Source: Candidatus Brevundimonas phytovorans (lineage in GTDB: Bacteria > Pseudomonadota > Alphaproteobacteria > Caulobacterales > Caulobacteraceae). Taken from it: a DNA stretch of 64,000 bases. Position 1 is the first letter of the stretch; each line of letters opens with the position of its first letter. The DNA is taken from contig CP119309.1 of the NCBI GenBank assembly GCA_029203145.1, positions 2,319,001-2,383,000 of the forward strand, in the 5' to 3' direction. Positions 7,914 to 16,896 of this stretch are shown here, in pieces. The position numbers and the translations under genes were made by a program. The notes beneath the pieces are model-generated. The model had not been told where the DNA came from. It saw only the letters and a program-made list of their open reading frames with translations, and made no database searches.

Positions 7914-7917
7914 AGAT

Positions 7918-10293
7918 TTAGCGCGTCACCCGCAGCGTCACGCCCACGGTGCGCGGCGCGCCGAGGAAGGCGCCGAGGGTGCCCGACTGGAAGGGCGCGC
8001 CGAAGGCCACCTGGCGGTAATCCTGATCGAACAGGTTGCGGCCCCAGAGCTCGACGCTCCAGGCTTCATCCTTCGCCAGAGCGACGCGGCCGTCGACCAG
8101 CCAGAAGCCCGGCTGGCTCTTGGCCGGATCGAGATCCGAGCCGGTGTTGTATTCCGACGAATACTTGGCCGCGAGCGTGACGCGCCCGGTCAGCCCCGCC
8201 CCCACCGGCCGCTCATAGGTCCCAGCCAGAGACCCGCTCCACAGGGGCGCGAAGTTCAGGCGACGCCCGGCCAGCAGCGGCAGGCCGGCGATGGGGTCAT
8301 GACCGTATTCGGTCTGAGCATAGGTGAGCCCGCCTTGCAGCGACAGGCCCTCGACCGGCGTCAGCATGAAGTCCGCCTCGACGCCCTTGGCCCGCACCTC
8401 GGGGATCGAACGCACCAGGAAGGTGGTGCCCAGGAAGGTGTTGAGCTGGAAGTCGTCGTAGGTCTGACGGAAGGCGGCGGCCGAGACGAGCAGGCGACGA
8501 TCCAGCAGGACGCTCTTGACCCCGGCCTCCCAGGCGTCGGCGGTTTCCGCCCCGAAGGCGCGCGAAGCGTCGGGGACCAGATTGGTCTGGCCCCGGTCCA
8601 GATTGAAGCCGCCGTTCTTGCGACCGCGCGACCAGCCGGCGTAGAGGCGCAGCCCCTCGGCCGCCTGATATTCGGCGCGGGCCAGGCCGGTCCAGGCCTG
8701 ATCCTTGACCGTCTCGGACGTCTTCAGGTTATTGAAGGCCGGGTTGGACCAGGGCAGGCAGAGGGTGGCGTTGGTCACGTTGTTGGCCAGGGCGGCGGCG
8801 CAGGCGCGACCGCCGTCGGTGTTTTCATAGGCCGCGCTCATGTCCTTGGTCTCGTGCGTGCGGCGCAGGCCCCCGGTCAGGGTCAGGCGGTCGGTGACGG
8901 CATAGGAGACCTGGGCGAACAGGGCCGCCGACTGCGCCTTCTGGCGATAGCGGTCCAGTTGGCCCTCACCCTCGACGAAGCTCTGTCCGACGGCCAGACC
9001 CGTCAGGGTCGAGACATAGGTCGGGTCGCCCAGCGGACTGGCGCCGGAGCGCGACAGCAGACGGCTGACATAGGCCTCGTAGTCGGCGCCATAGAGCAGG
9101 CTGTCGCGGCGGGTCAGGGTCTCGTCCGACAGGAAGAGGCCCGCTGACCAGTCCAGCCTGTCGCGCTGGCCAGACAGACGCAGTTCCTGGGTCAGGGTGC
9201 GGAAGCGGTTGGACCAGCTGCCGTCGTCGGGACGATAGGCCAGGTCGGCCGAGGTGAAGTCCCAGTCCTGACTGATGACGCCGCGCCAGTCGCGCACCGC
9301 CGTGGTGCTTTCCAGCGTCGCCCAGCCCAGGTCGGCGCTCAGGTGCAGGGCCAGACCCCGGTCGCGGATACGGGTGTTGGTGTCACGATTGGAGTAGGCG
9401 ACACGCGCCCACGGGTTGGGCGTCGCCGCCACCCCGCCATCGGGGGCGAAGGTCGCCAGCAAGGGCGCGGTTCCGCCGGTCACAAGCTGCACGCCGACGC
9501 AGCAACGCTCGTCCCGCTCGGTCCAGTCGGCGGTCAGGCGGGCGGTCAGGTCGGGCGTCGCGCGCCACAACAGCTGGCCGCGCAGGGTGTCGTAGTGCTC
9601 GTTCTGATCGTCGGCTTCGGTGCGCGGGCCGTCGCCGGTCCTGACGTCATAGAGGCCGTCGCGACGACGCGTGGCCACGTAGAGCCGCCCGGCCAGAACC
9701 TCATCGACGATGGGTCCCGTCAGCGATGCCGAGCCGCCCGCCACGCCGTAGTCGCCAAACGTCGTTTCGCCCGCCAGACGCGGGGTGAACGACGGCGCGG
9801 CGGTGACGACGTTGATGACGCCCGCCGAGGCGTTCTTGCCGAACAGGGTGGGCTGCGGGCCTTTGAGCACCTCAATACGCTCGATCTCGCCGAGATCGCC
9901 GAGCGCCACGCCGTTGCGCGGGCGATAGACCCCGTCGATCATGACGCCGACCGAGCTTTCCAGCCCCGGATTGTCGCCCACCGTGCCGACGCCGCGAATA
10001 CGGGCCGTGGTGAAGGTCTGGTTGGAGGTCGAGGCCACGATCAGGCCCGGCGTCAGGATCTGCAGGTCCTTGATGTCGCGCACGCCCGCATCGTCAAGCA
10101 GGGGTTGGCCCGCCACCGTCAGAGACAGGGGCGTGGCCGCCAGGGTCGCTTCGCGCCGCTGGGCCGTCACCACGATGTCGGACACCTGGCTCGGCCCCGC
10201 GATCGCCGCGTCTTCGGCGAAAACGGGCGCGGCGAAAACGAGCAGGGGCAAGGCGACGGACGCGAGATACGCGGCGCGGACAGGGGAGTTCAT
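7918..10293 (-). CDS. TonB-dependent outer-membrane receptor
   Basis: A 791-residue protein. Residues 1-26 are a signal peptide ending VFAED. A TonB box-like segment follows (SDIVVTAQRREATLA). Residues about 45-160 form the plug, with the plug motifs IRGVGTVGDNPGLESSVGVM, DGVYRPR and IERIEVLKGPQPTLFGKNAS then AGVINVVTAAP. The rest is a long beta-barrel with repeated aromatic strands. The protein imports a scarce ligand using proton-motive force delivered by TonB-ExbBD. The LKGPQPTLFGKNASAGVINV version is common in caulobacterial receptors for plant or xenobiotic compounds rather than siderophores, and no Fur-type box is visible upstream, so the ligand is unknown. Confidence 0.93.
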   Translation of the reverse strand: MNSPVRAAYLASVALPLLVFAAPVFAEDAAIAGPSQVSDIVVTAQRREATLAATPLSLTVAGQPLLDDAGVRDIKDLQILTPGLIVASTSNQTFTTARIRGVGTVGDNPGLESSVGVMIDGVYRPRNGVALGDLGEIERIEVLKGPQPTLFGKNASAGVINVVTAAPSFTPRLAGETTFGDYGVAGGSASLTGPIVDEVLAGRLYVATRRRDGLYDVRTGDGPRTEADDQNEHYDTLRGQLLWRATPDLTARLTADWTERDERCCVGVQLVTGGTAPLLATFAPDGGVAATPNPWARVAYSNRDTNTRIRDRGLALHLSADLGWATLESTTAVRDWRGVISQDWDFTSADLAYRPDDGSWSNRFRTLTQELRLSGQRDRLDWSAGLFLSDETLTRRDSLLYGADYEAYVSRLLSRSGASPLGDPTYVSTLTGLAVGQSFVEGEGQLDRYRQKAQSAALFAQVSYAVTDRLTLTGGLRRTHETKDMSAAYENTDGGRACAAALANNVTNATLCLPWSNPAFNNLKTSETVKDQAWTGLARAEYQAAEGLRLYAGWSRGRKNGGFNLDRGQTNLVPDASRAFGAETADAWEAGVKSVLLDRRLLVSAAAFRQTYDDFQLNTFLGTTFLVRSIPEVRAKGVEADFMLTPVEGLSLQGGLTYAQTEYGHDPIAGLPLLAGRRLNFAPLWSGSLAGTYERPVGAGLTGRVTLAAKYSSEYNTGSDLDPAKSQPGFWLVDGRVALAKDEAWSVELWGRNLFDQDYRQVAFGAPFQSGTLGAFLGAPRTVGVTLRVTR

Positions 10294-10413
10294 GAAGGGG
10301 GGAACCGCTTTGCGGAGCGACGGCGCACGGCCTTTGTCGCGGACAGAAGTCGCGCTCTAGCAGTCAGGCTGACGCGTTGAAAGCCTTCCCTCGCGTCAGC
10401 AAATGATGACTTT

Positions 10414-10740
10414 TCAGGCCCGCCCGGCCATGGGCCCGGAGGCGCAAGGGGCGAAACTGACGTCCACACGGCTGCGATGACGGCTGACATCGTTACGCAC
10501 CGCCCCGCCGACGCGGCACAGGCCGGTCAGGTCGCCGTCCAGGCCCGCCTCATGAGCCGCGATCAGGTCCAGCAGCCGTTCGGCCTCGACCAGGGACGCC
10601 GGCTGCTGCCCCAGAAGCCAGGTTTCCACCGCGTCCAGGTCGACCAGCAGCCCGCCGACGCGCACCGCGCCGTCGACCTTGCGTCTATTCCACTGATGAA
10701 GCAGCGCGCGCGCCGCCTCCATGGTCCATTCTTGCGCCAT
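10414..10740 (-). CDS. small hypothetical cytosolic protein overlapping the membrane-protein gene
   Basis: A 108-residue protein that I do not recognise. It is soluble, mostly helical and acidic in the middle (LDAVETWLLGQQPASLVEAE then RLLDLIAAHEAGLDGDLTG), with a basic C-terminus. The ATG at 10740 has GGGAGGGG at a good distance upstream, supporting this start even though it lies 56 bases inside the upstream membrane-protein gene in another frame. The long overlap and shared strand imply co-expression with that gene. Function unknown. Confidence 0.6.
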   Translation of the reverse strand: MAQEWTMEAARALLHQWNRRKVDGAVRVGGLLVDLDAVETWLLGQQPASLVEAERLLDLIAAHEAGLDGDLTGLCRVGGAVRNDVSRHRSRVDVSFAPCASGPMAGRA

Positions 10741-11161
10741 CGCGCCCCTCCCGGGCGAAGCGTTGATCGGCCCCGGCCTCCCAGACCCCGGCGAAGGCCG
10801 TCAGGCTGACGAAGGTCCAGGCGATCCATTGCAAGGTGACGGAGGCCCAGCCCAATCGCTCGTGAGCGAGAAGGGGCGCCAGATGGCTGACCACCATGAT
10901 CAGCTGAAATCCGGCGCAGGCGACCAGCCACCAGCGACGACCCCGTTCGGCCAGGCCCCAAAGGGCGGCAAACAGGGCCACATCCACCAGCATCACCCCG
11001 ACCCGAAGCCCGTTGATGTCCCACGGCACCAGAAACACCGACAGGACCTGGGCCGCCGTCAGCGCCGCCACCGCCAGCCGCTCGACCGTCCCGCCCCGCC
11101 ACAAGAGCAGGGCGAAGGCGATCAGATTGGCGAGGATGAGGATGATCTGGACGGGATGCAT
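10685..11161 (-). CDS. small integral membrane protein of unknown function
   Basis: A 158-residue protein with four predicted membrane helices: residues about 4-20 (IILILANLIAFALLLW), 28-46, 53-70 and 79-130 in part, containing VGVMLVDVALFAALWGLAER and WWLVACAGFQLIMVVSHLAP. The C-terminal 30 residues are polar and basic, and overlap the start of the next gene. It forms a two-gene unit with the small soluble protein at 10414-10740. No family signature is recognised. Confidence 0.65.
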   Translation of the reverse strand: MHPVQIILILANLIAFALLLWRGGTVERLAVAALTAAQVLSVFLVPWDINGLRVGVMLVDVALFAALWGLAERGRRWWLVACAGFQLIMVVSHLAPLLAHERLGWASVTLQWIAWTFVSLTAFAGVWEAGADQRFAREGRDGARMDHGGGARAASSVE

Positions 11162-11278
11162 GATGGTTCGAAATCAGCCCGCGCGCCGTCCGCGCGCGCC
11201 CACGGCGGCAGCGGCGACCCGATGCGGGCGCTGTCTCATTGACCTGTCATCATCGATATTCACCCCGAGGATTGAAAA

Positions 11279-11845
11279 TCACCGCAGGCTTTCGATCGCT
11301 TCGAGGACGGGGTTGGCGAGGCTGGCGCCGACTGCGGCGATCAGCAGCCAGATCAGAGACCAGGCGAGGATCAGCCACAACAGGGAGCCCCCCAGCTTCC
11401 TGGGTCGGCGCCAGCCTTCCAACGCGACATATCGCTGATAAAGCGACGTCCGCGTCTTCCCGTCGCCGAACGCTGTCGAAGGCGTTGCAGAGACAGGGGC
11501 AGATGGCTCAACCGGCGCGGCGTCGGGAATGGGGATTGATCCCCCTGAGTAGAGATCACTCAGGCGGCGCGCGGCCTGCAAGCGGTCGGAAACGCCCAGC
11601 TTTTCATAGGCGCGGTGCAGATGGTTCTGGACGGTGCGCGGCGACAGGTTCAGCTGTTGGGCGATCTCCTTGTCGCCCAGGCGCAGGCCGGCCAGCCGGA
11701 CGATCTCCAGTTCGCGGGGGGTCAGTTTCGGAAGGTCAGGGTCCAGCGTCACGCGGCCAGCGTTAACGAGGAAATCGTCATTTCGTCTAGTGATGAATTG
11801 AGCGCAACCTGACGTTTTATTGACGCCGTGGTTATTAGACGTCAC
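11279..11845 (-). CDS. LuxR-type HTH protein with a C-terminal membrane helix
   Basis: Taking the GTG at 11845 gives 188 residues. This start overlaps the aidB stop as GTGA, indicating translational coupling. Residues 40-98 are a LuxR/GerE helix-turn-helix (LTPRELEIVRLAGLRLGDKE then IAQQLNLSPRTVQNHLHRAY EKLGV). Residues 100-150 are a Pro/Ala-rich linker, and residues 152-174 form a strongly hydrophobic helix (SLLWLILAWSLIWLLIAAVG), so the DNA-binding domain is probably tethered to the inner membrane. There is no receiver or ligand-binding domain. A shorter form from a GTG about 30 codons later would keep both domains. Target genes are unknown; aidB is the nearest candidate. Confidence 0.75.
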   Translation of the reverse strand: MTSNNHGVNKTSGCAQFITRRNDDFLVNAGRVTLDPDLPKLTPRELEIVRLAGLRLGDKEIAQQLNLSPRTVQNHLHRAYEKLGVSDRLQAARRLSDLYSGGSIPIPDAAPVEPSAPVSATPSTAFGDGKTRTSLYQRYVALEGWRRPRKLGGSLLWLILAWSLIWLLIAAVGASLANPVLEAIESLR

Positions 11846-13470
11846 CCCGCGCCGCCGGGCATGGCCCGATCCAGCAGGGCGCGCAGGTCGAGGCCCGCCT
11901 CGAAGGCCCCATAGAGGCCGCCGCGGGCTTGCAGCCGCAGTCGGCAAAAGGCCTCGGCGACCGGACTTTCGGCCTCCAGCAGCACCGCGGCCTGAAGCGC
12001 CAGGGCCAGGCGTTCGACGGTGAAGCGCGCGTCCGCCTGCTCGGCTCCGGCAAGGTCGAGACCGGCGAGCCAGGCGTCATAGGCGGGGTCGACGCCGCCC
12101 CGCGCCGTCAGGAAGTCGCGCAGAGCCTCAACCGCGTCCGGCTCGCGCCCCAAGGCTCGCAGCACGTCAAGCGCGATGACGTTGCCCGAGCCCTCCCAGA
12201 TGGCGTTCAGCGGCGACTGGCGGAACAGGCGCGGCATGGGGCCGGTCTCGACGTAGCCGGCGCCGCCGAGACACTCCATCGCTTCATAGATCATGCCCGG
12301 CGCCCGCTTGCAGACCCAGTATTTGGCGATCGGCGTCATCAGGCGGGCCAGGGCGTCGTCCTGATCAAAGGTCTGCGCCAGCCGCAGCGACAGGGCGGTG
12401 GCCGCCTCGCTCTCCAGCGCCAGATCGGCCAGGACGGCGGCCATCATCGGCTGGTCGATCAGCCGCTTCTGGAAGGCGGTGCGGTGGGCGGCGTGCCAGA
12501 CGGCCTGGGCCAAGGCGCCGCGCATCTGCTGGGCCGAGCCGATCACGCAGTCCAGCCGCGTGTGCTGGACCATGCGGATGATGGCGGCGACGCCCCGCCC
12601 CTCCTCGCCGATCCTCTGGGCCAGGGCGCCATGATATTCGACCTCGGACGAGGCGTTGGAGCGGTCGCCCATCTTGTCCTTCAGCCGCACGACGCGGAAG
12701 CCCGCGTTGCGCGTCCCGTCGGGCAGCCAGCGCGGCAGCAGGAAACAGGTCAGGCCGCCGGGCGCCTGGGCCAGGGTCAGGAAGGCGTCGGACATGGGCG
12801 CCGAACAGAACCACTTGTGCCCCGTCAGCCGATACCAGCCGTCCTCGGCCGTCGGCTCGGCGCGGGTGGCGTTGGCGCGCACGTCGGAACCGCCCTGCTT
12901 CTCGGTCATGGCCATGCCGAGGGTGACGCCGGTCTTGTCGGGCGCGGGGCGGACGGCGGGGTCGTAGCGCCCGTCCTTGATCTTCTCGACCCAAGAAGCG
13001 CCGACGCCGGGCTCGACCGCCAGGGCCGGAACCGAGGCGTAGGTCATGGTCATGGGACAGCTGGTCCCCGAGTCCGCCTGCCCCGTCAGGAACAGGATGG
13101 CGGCGTGCAGGACATGACCGTTGGGCGTCCCGTCCCAGGCGGCGGAGGCCAGACCCGCCTCCAGCCCCAGCGCCATCAGCTGATGATAGGCCGGGTGAAA
13201 CGTCACCTCGTCGATGCGACGGCCATAGCGGTCGTGGGTGTCCAGCACCGGGGGGACGCGGTTGGCCTGAACGCCCCAGTCGATGACCTCGGCCGAACCG
13301 CAGCGGACGCCGAGGCTCGTCAGCCGGGCCTCGTGCTGCTGGCCGCCCGCTCGGCGCACAGCGTCGAAAAGCGCCCGGTCGCCGGTGAACAGGTTGAGGT
13401 CCTCCAGCGGCGGCGGCTGGTTCGTCACCTCGTGGGTGTCCAGATCGGCGACGGGACGGAAGGACGACAT
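11842..13470 (-). CDS. aidB: AidB-type acyl-CoA dehydrogenase (alkylation-response protein)
   Basis: The ATG at 13470 gives 542 residues, the length of E. coli AidB. Family landmarks are THEVTNQPPPLEDLNLFTGD at the N-terminus, GMAMTEKQGGSDVRANATRA, LTGHKWFCSAPMSDAFL, VRLKDKMGDRSNASSEVEY and RLFRQSPLNAIWEGSGNVIA. These are FAD-binding and AidB-specific segments. AidB is a flavoprotein that binds DNA and is induced by alkylating agents in the Ada response; its reaction is unsettled, with weak isovaleryl-CoA dehydrogenase activity reported. Its stop overlaps the start of the LuxR-type gene. No Ada-type operator is recognised upstream. Confidence 0.9.
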   Translation of the reverse strand: MSSFRPVADLDTHEVTNQPPPLEDLNLFTGDRALFDAVRRAGGQQHEARLTSLGVRCGSAEVIDWGVQANRVPPVLDTHDRYGRRIDEVTFHPAYHQLMALGLEAGLASAAWDGTPNGHVLHAAILFLTGQADSGTSCPMTMTYASVPALAVEPGVGASWVEKIKDGRYDPAVRPAPDKTGVTLGMAMTEKQGGSDVRANATRAEPTAEDGWYRLTGHKWFCSAPMSDAFLTLAQAPGGLTCFLLPRWLPDGTRNAGFRVVRLKDKMGDRSNASSEVEYHGALAQRIGEEGRGVAAIIRMVQHTRLDCVIGSAQQMRGALAQAVWHAAHRTAFQKRLIDQPMMAAVLADLALESEAATALSLRLAQTFDQDDALARLMTPIAKYWVCKRAPGMIYEAMECLGGAGYVETGPMPRLFRQSPLNAIWEGSGNVIALDVLRALGREPDAVEALRDFLTARGGVDPAYDAWLAGLDLAGAEQADARFTVERLALALQAAVLLEAESPVAEAFCRLRLQARGGLYGAFEAGLDLRALLDRAMPGGAG

Positions 13471-13540
13471 GGGCGGGCTCCGTTCAGGCTCGGAGCGAGC
13501 ATGGCACGGGCGGACGAGGAGAAGAACAGCCCCCTCTTCC

Positions 13541-13684
13541 GTCATTCTCCGGGCCGCGCTTGCGCGGAACCGGGGAACCCAGCGGCGCCCGTAGGGCGAA
13601 AGACCCACGCGTCGCGCTCAGCACGAAGATCGCCTTCGGCGCCGCTGGGTCCCCCGGTCTCGCTACGCTCGCCGGAGGATGACG
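13541..13684. repeat. palindromic intergenic element, family D
   Basis: It begins GTCATTCTCCGGG and ends CGCCGGAGGATGAC. Inner arms AACCCAGCGGCG and CGCCGCTGGGT flank a variable centre. It lies between aidB and trhO, both on the minus strand, a few bases from the trhO stop. It resembles arms of the type GGGTCCCCGG-GGATGA seen in other alphaproteobacterial intergenic repeats. Confidence 0.75.
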
Positions 13685-13688
13685 GAGA

Positions 13689-14642
13689 TTAGGGGTCGGC
13701 CCGCTTTGGCCCTGCGCCGACGTGCTCGATCCCCAGCCGCGCCGCGATCTCCATCTGCTTCTGCCGCTCGGCGTAACCCTCGCGCTGCTCGTCCGTGCGC
13801 GCAGCATGGCAGCGGTCGCAGCAGACGCCCTCGACATAAAGCGGCGACAGGCGCGCCTCGGGGCTGACCGGCATACGGCAGCCGCGGCACAGGCTGTGGT
13901 CGCCTTCCTTCAGGCCGTGACCGACCGCCACCCGCTCGTCGAAGACGAAGCAGTGGCCGCGCCACAGGCTCTCGGGCTCGGGGATGGTCTCAAGGTATTT
14001 CAGGATGCCGCCTTCCAGGTGGAAGACCTGCTCGACGCCCTCAGCCTTGAGGAAGGCGGTGGCCTTTTCGCAGCGGATGCCGCCGGTGCAGTACATGGCG
14101 ACCTTGGGCGGATTGGGCCGGTCCAGCAGGGCGCGGCCCTCGGTCCTGAACCAGTCGGGAAACTCACGGAAGGTGCGGGTGTTGGGCTGGATGGCGCCCT
14201 CGAAGACGCCGACCTCGACCTCATAATCGTTGCGGGTGTCGATGAGGATGGTGTCGGGATCGGCGATCAGGGCGTTCCAGTCCTGGGGCGAGACATAGGC
14301 GCCGACGCCTTCGACCGGGTCGATGTCGGTCACGCCCATGGTGACGATCTCGGCCTTCAGCCGCACCTTCATGCGGTGAAACGGCATGACCTCGGCGGTC
14401 GAGTATTTCAGCTCCAGCCGGTCGAAACCGGGCAGGGCGCGCACGCCGTCCACGACGCGGGCGACGGCGGCCTCGGGCCCGGCGATGGTGCCGTTCAGCC
14501 CTTCGTGCGCCACCAGAAGGGTGCCCCGCACCTCGGTCCCGCACAGGTCCAGCAGATGCGCCTGCACGGCTTCGCGATCCGCAATCGGCGCGAAGCGATA
14601 GAGGGCGGCGACGCAGACGGGCGTTGCAGATTCAGTCGTCAC
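13689..14642 (-). CDS. trhO: tRNA uridine(34) hydroxylase TrhO (rhodanese-domain protein)
   Basis: The GTG at 14642 gives 317 residues. Residues 1-100 form the N-terminal domain (VCVAALYRFAPIADREAVQA, LVAHEGLNGTIAG). Residues 120-220 are a rhodanese domain with the catalytic Cys185 in MYCTGGIRCEKATAFL. The C-terminus carries paired cysteines (HSLCRGCRMPVSPEA, GVCCDRCHAART), typical of the YceA/TrhO family. TrhO uses oxygen to hydroxylate U34 in certain tRNA anticodons, a step towards 5-methoxyuridine. It is a single gene, divergent from cheB. Recognition is firm. Confidence 0.93.
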   Translation of the reverse strand: MTTESATPVCVAALYRFAPIADREAVQAHLLDLCGTEVRGTLLVAHEGLNGTIAGPEAAVARVVDGVRALPGFDRLELKYSTAEVMPFHRMKVRLKAEIVTMGVTDIDPVEGVGAYVSPQDWNALIADPDTILIDTRNDYEVEVGVFEGAIQPNTRTFREFPDWFRTEGRALLDRPNPPKVAMYCTGGIRCEKATAFLKAEGVEQVFHLEGGILKYLETIPEPESLWRGHCFVFDERVAVGHGLKEGDHSLCRGCRMPVSPEARLSPLYVEGVCCDRCHAARTDEQREGYAERQKQMEIAARLGIEHVGAGPKRADP

Positions 14643-14762
14643 GAAAGGCGTCCCGGCGGGCGGCGATGAAAAGGAAGCGGCCTCTATAGGCCCCGCAGCC
14701 CCGCGCGTCACGGCGACAGCTTGTTTACAACTATGAGTTACACATCGTATTCAACCTGAAGG

Positions 14763-15839
14763 ATGCTCGCCTTGCCGGAAGCCGCGCCCGTTCGAGATCC
14801 CCGCGTTCGCGTCATGGTCGTGGACGACAGCGCCATCGTGCGCGGCCTGATCGTGCAGACGCTGGAGCGCGACCCGGCGCTGCGCGTCGTGGCGCGCGCC
14901 GCCAATGGCGAGGCGGCCCTGATCGAACTGGCGCGCACCCCGGTCGACGTGGTGGTGCTGGATATCGAGATGCCGGTGATGGACGGGCTGACCGCCCTGC
15001 CCCTGATCCTGAAGCTGCAGCCCGAGGCGCGGGTGGTCATGGCCTCGACCCTGACGCGGCGCAACGCCCGCATCAGCCTGCAAGCCTTGCAGGCCGGGGC
15101 CGCCGACTATGTGCCCAAGCCCGAGACCGGCGGACTGGTCGGGGCCGACGAATTCGCCCGCGAACTGATCGCCAAGGTGAAGGCGCTTGGCGGGCGGGGC
15201 GCCGTGCCCTCCCCAACCATTACCGCTGTCGCAGCCCCCGTCCGCACCGCTTCTCTGTCGCCCCCCGTCCGGCCCCAGGTCGTGGCCATCGGCGGCTCGA
15301 CCGGCGCGCCGCCCGCCCTGATGACCCTGTTTCAGGCGCTGAAGGGCGAGCTGGAACAGGCGGTGCTGCTGACCCAGCATATGCCCCCGACCTTCACCGC
15401 CATGCTGGCCGAACAGCTGGAGCGGGCGGGCGGACGCCCCGCCGCCGAGGCGCGCGACGGCGAGCCCGTCCTGCCGGGCCGCGTCTATGTCGCGCCGGGC
15501 GGCTGGCACATGACGGTGGGCCGCAGCGGACAGGTCCCGGTGATCCGCCTGAATCAGGAGCCGCCCGAGCACTTCTGCCGGCCCTCGGTCGATCCCATGC
15601 TGAGGTCGGCGGCGGCGGTCTATGGCCCCGGTCTGCTGGCGGTGATCCTGACCGGCATGGGCGCGGACGGGGCCGAAGGCTGCCGCAGCGTGGCCGAGGC
15701 GGGCGGGCGCTTTGTGGTTCAGGACGAGGCGACCAGCGTGGTCTGGGGGATGCCCGGCGCCGCCGCGCGCACCGGACTGGCCGAGGCGGTCCTGCCGCTC
15801 AATCAGATTGCGCCCTGGGTTCGGAGGGCCTGCGCATGA
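14763..15839 (+). CDS. cheB: CheB chemotaxis methylesterase/deamidase, second chemotaxis system
   Basis: A 358-residue protein with an N-terminal receiver domain (VRVMVVDDSAIVRGLI; phospho-acceptor Asp67 in VVLDIEMPVMDGL) and a C-terminal methylesterase domain with catalytic Ser in AIGGSTGAPPALMTL, His in LLTQHMPPTFTAML and Asp in LTGMGADGAEG. When phosphorylated by CheA it removes methyl groups from receptors. The stop overlaps the cheR start as ATGA. It begins the plus-strand arm of the 14.7-22.7 kb chemotaxis cluster and converges with the MCP operon. The linker between domains is longer and more Ala/Pro-rich than usual. Confidence 0.95.
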   Translation: MLALPEAAPVRDPRVRVMVVDDSAIVRGLIVQTLERDPALRVVARAANGEAALIELARTPVDVVVLDIEMPVMDGLTALPLILKLQPEARVVMASTLTRRNARISLQALQAGAADYVPKPETGGLVGADEFARELIAKVKALGGRGAVPSPTITAVAAPVRTASLSPPVRPQVVAIGGSTGAPPALMTLFQALKGELEQAVLLTQHMPPTFTAMLAEQLERAGGRPAAEARDGEPVLPGRVYVAPGGWHMTVGRSGQVPVIRLNQEPPEHFCRPSVDPMLRSAAAVYGPGLLAVILTGMGADGAEGCRSVAEAGGRFVVQDEATSVVWGMPGAAARTGLAEAVLPLNQIAPWVRRACA

Positions 15840-16645
15840 CCGTCGCCTGTGAGGGGTTTCGCAAGCTGGTGCTGGACCGCTCCGGCCTCGTGCTGACGGC
15901 GGACAAGGACTATCTGCTGAAAAGCCGGCTGGAGCCGCTGGCGCGCAAGGACGGCTTCCTGGGGCTGGATCAGTTGCTGGCCAAGGTCGGCGCCGAGCCT
16001 ATGGGGCCGCTGGCCCAGCGCTGCATCGATGCCATGGCGACGCATGAATCCTTCTTTTTCCGCGACACGACGCCCTTCGATCAGCTGCGCGACGTCATCC
16101 TGCCCGACCTGATCGCGGCGCGGGCGCAGAGCCGAACCCTGCGTATCTGGAGCGCCGCCTGTTCCAGCGGACAGGAGCCCTATTCCCTGGCCATGCTGCT
16201 GATGGAGGAGCAGGCAAGAATGCCCGGCTGGCGCATCGACATTCTGGCCACCGACATGTCGCAGCCCATTCTGGAGCGCGCCCGCACCGGCCTCTACAGC
16301 GACTTCGAGGTCAGGCGCGGCCTCAGCGAGGCGCGGCTGGCGCGCTGGTTCACGCGGGCGGGCGATCAATGGCTGCTGTCGCCGCAGGTGCGGTCGATGG
16401 TCCGGTTCGCGCCGCATAACCTGCTGGCGGGGACGGCGGGGCTGGGCCGGTTCGACCTGATCTTCTGCCGCAACGTGCTGATCTACTTCGACCGCGAGCG
16501 GAAGCAGACCGCCCTGACCCAGATCGGTCAGGCGCTGGAACCGCATGGGGCCCTGGTGCTGGGCAGTGCGGAGACGGTGGTGGGGCTGGACAGCGCCTTT
16601 GCGCCCGTCGTCGGGCTGCGCGGGGTGTTCAAGCCGGGCGGCTGA
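15836..16645 (+). CDS. cheR: CheR chemotaxis receptor methyltransferase, second chemotaxis system
   Basis: A 269-residue S-adenosylmethionine-dependent methyltransferase. Landmarks are the N-terminal helical domain, ATHESFFFRDTTPFDQLRD, the SAM site LRIWSAACSSGQEPYSLAML, ILATDMSQPILERARTGLYS and FDLIFCRNVLIYFDRERKQT. It methylates glutamates in MCPs and is opposed by CheB, with which it overlaps by four bases. The soluble MCP across the convergent junction is the likely substrate. It ends six bases before a family-A palindromic element. Confidence 0.95.
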   Translation: MTVACEGFRKLVLDRSGLVLTADKDYLLKSRLEPLARKDGFLGLDQLLAKVGAEPMGPLAQRCIDAMATHESFFFRDTTPFDQLRDVILPDLIAARAQSRTLRIWSAACSSGQEPYSLAMLLMEEQARMPGWRIDILATDMSQPILERARTGLYSDFEVRRGLSEARLARWFTRAGDQWLLSPQVRSMVRFAPHNLLAGTAGLGRFDLIFCRNVLIYFDRERKQTALTQIGQALEPHGALVLGSAETVVGLDSAFAPVVGLRGVFKPGG

Positions 16646-16650
16646 AATCA

Positions 16651-16807
16651 ATCCTCCCCCGCCTGCGGGGGAGGGGGACCACGCGTCAGCGTGGTGGAGG
16701 GGGCGGCCTCATGCTCAAGTTCTGACCATTAGAACGCAGCACTCGCCGCTCGCCCCCTCCACCGCTTCGCGGTCCCCCTCCCCCGTCGCTGCGCGACAAG
16801 GGAGGAT
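16651..16807. repeat. palindromic intergenic element, family A copy 3
   Basis: Arms run from ATCCTCCCCCGCCTGCGGGG to the inverse ending GACAAGGGAGGAT, with internal GGTGGAGGGGGCGG and CGCCCCCTCCACC. It lies in the convergent gap between cheR and the MCP gene, immediately followed by another strong hairpin at 16836-16869. Confidence 0.85.
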
Positions 16808-16835
16808 CAAGAGAAAGCGCCCCGCCAATGACTCA

Positions 16836-16869
16836 GGGGGCGAAGGCGGGGCCTGCCGCCTTCGCCCCC
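16836..16869. terminator. strong hairpin downstream of the MCP operon
   Basis: A perfect 14-bp stem (GGGGGCGAAGGCGG against CCGCCTTCGCCCCC) with a 6-base loop, 28 bases past the MCP stop on the minus strand. No clear T-run follows on either strand, so efficiency as an intrinsic terminator is uncertain. Confidence 0.5.
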
Positions 16870-16896
16870 TCCGTCGCGTCGCGGCCCGCAGGGGGC

